Shown here piece by piece: positions 6,104-6,846 of a stretch of 6,846 bases of DNA. The notes under the pieces were generated by a model. That model was not told the DNA's origin, did no database searches, and saw nothing but the letters and a program-made list of their open reading frames with translations. Made by a program: the position numbers and the translations under genes. The stretch is from Symbiobacteriaceae bacterium (GTDB lineage Bacteria > Bacillota_E > Symbiobacteriia > Symbiobacteriales > Symbiobacteriaceae). Positions within the stretch are counted from its first letter, which is position 1. Each line of letters starts with the position of its first letter. Location of the stretch: assembly GCA_027356675.1 (NCBI GenBank), contig DAHVXO010000349.1, forward strand, positions 1-6,846. The letters are read 5' to 3'.

Positions 6104-6846
6104 GTGGAGGTTCGTTCACGGAACCTGGGGCAACCGGTCCGACCGGCCGGCAGATTAAGAAGGCTGCGGTGGGTGTCGTACGTCGCAGTGGCTCTGGTTG
6201 GCATCATCCTGGTGGCAGGTCTGGGGGCCTATGGGTGGGCGCGACGCAGTCTGCCGCAAACCACGGGGGAATTGACGCTTGAAGGGTTGCAGTCGCCGGT
6301 GTCCGTATACCGGGACAAGTGGGGCGTCCCCCACATTGAGGCGACCAACAACCACGACCTGTTTATGGCGCAAGGATTCACCACTGCCCAGGATCGCCTG
6401 TGGCAGATGGATGTCTCACGGCGGGCTGCCGCCGGGCGACTCTCAGAGGTCTTTGGTGAAGGCCGTGTCGAAAGCGATCGCTTCCTGCGGGCCCTCTTCA
6501 TGCGCCCTGCGGCTGAGAAGTCCTGGGTAGCATACTCGCCATGGGCCAAGGAGATCCTGGAGGCCTACGCCCAGGGCGTCAACGCCTACATCAAGCAGGC
6601 GGTGGCTGCCGGGCGACTCCCGGTGGAGTTCACGCTCGTAGGGTATAAGCCTGATCCCTGGACCCCAGTGGATTCAATCTCCATCGGCAAGTTCATGGCC
6701 TACGACCTGGGCGGCAATTATAGTGCCGAAGTCTACCGATACCAGCTACGTCAGGTCCTCGGCGATGAGCTGACCAGGCAACTCCTGCCCATGTACCCCA
6801 GCGATGGCGTCACCATCATGCAGACGGCGGAGAGCGGGGAGTCCCA
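6104..6846 (+). CDS. Second penicillin acylase family protein (S45), 3' end outside window
   Basis: The reading frame stays open to the window edge, giving the first 247 residues of a second N-acyl amidohydrolase of the penicillin acylase family. An Arg-rich N-terminus (RPAGRLRRLRW, 13-23) and one hydrophobic helix (about 24-45) form a signal peptide or membrane anchor. The alpha region then shows VYRDKWGVPHIEA (68-80), AQDRLWQMDVSRRAAAGRLSEVFG, AYSPWAKEILEAYAQGVNAYI, and LVGYKPDPWTPVDS. Over a 74-residue stretch starting at the WARRSLP/WLQRSLP block it matches the upstream paralogue at about 46 positions (counted by eye). The catalytic serine and the beta chain lie beyond the window. I chose GTG 6104 because GGGGGG lies 7 nt upstream; an in-frame ATG at 6089 would add five residues but has a poorly placed ribosome site. 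The family is clear; substrate and completeness of the gene are not known. Confidence 0.88.
   Translation, partial: MEVRSRNLGQPVRPAGRLRRLRWVSYVAVALVGIILVAGLGAYGWARRSLPQTTGELTLEGLQSPVSVYRDKWGVPHIEATNNHDLFMAQGFTTAQDRLWQMDVSRRAAAGRLSEVFGEGRVESDRFLRALFMRPAAEKSWVAYSPWAKEILEAYAQGVNAYIKQAVAAGRLPVEFTLVGYKPDPWTPVDSISIGKFMAYDLGGNYSAEVYRYQLRQVLGDELTRQLLPMYPSDGVTIMQTAESGES

Overview
The window reads as chromosomal DNA from a GC-rich, Firmicutes-like bacterium. This is an inference from three things: the order rpmE, DUF1385 (YqhQ-type) membrane protein, prfA, prmC, which is common in Clostridia and related deep Gram-positive lineages; U-tract intrinsic terminators between genes; and an extended -10 TATAAT promoter. 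High-GC relatives such as Symbiobacterium-, Sulfobacillus- or Limnochordia-type organisms would fit, but the sequence alone does not name a genus.

Left part (about 1-3400, all on the minus strand, so read right to left). A good promoter (3384-3413) drives rpmE, a zinc-ribbon form of ribosomal protein L31, through an untranslated leader of about 118 nt that may be regulatory. A terminator follows (3009-3039). Next is a DUF1385 polytopic membrane protein of unknown function (2069-2941), again closed by a terminator (2028-2056). Then come prfA (release factor RF1) and prmC (the methyltransferase that modifies the GGQ glutamine of RF1). Their stop and start codons overlap as TGATG, so an enzyme and its substrate are translationally coupled. 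A perfect 11-bp hairpin lies just past prmC.

Middle (3260-3516). This is a divergent intergenic region holding the rpmE leader and promoter on one side. On the other side, immediately before the next gene, is a striking tandem pair of 20-bp direct repeats (19 of 20 identical).

Right part (3517-6846, plus strand). Two paralogous N-terminal-nucleophile hydrolases of the penicillin acylase (peptidase S45) family lie in tandem. The first is complete (820 aa, predicted nucleophile Ser260). The second is cut by the window end inside its alpha-subunit region. A strong terminator separates them, so they are probably separate transcription units despite being a duplicated pair. Both start with hydrophobic segments, so both are likely exported or membrane-anchored enzymes cleaving amide bonds outside the cytoplasm. 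Natural substrates (beta-lactams, acyl-homoserine lactones, other N-acyl compounds) cannot be read from the sequence. The first enzyme departs from the usual family pattern at two positions next to the active site.

No RNA genes, insertion sequences or CRISPR arrays were found. Nothing here clearly amounts to a new system. The points most worth following are the tandem repeat, the acylase active-site variation and the rpmE leader.
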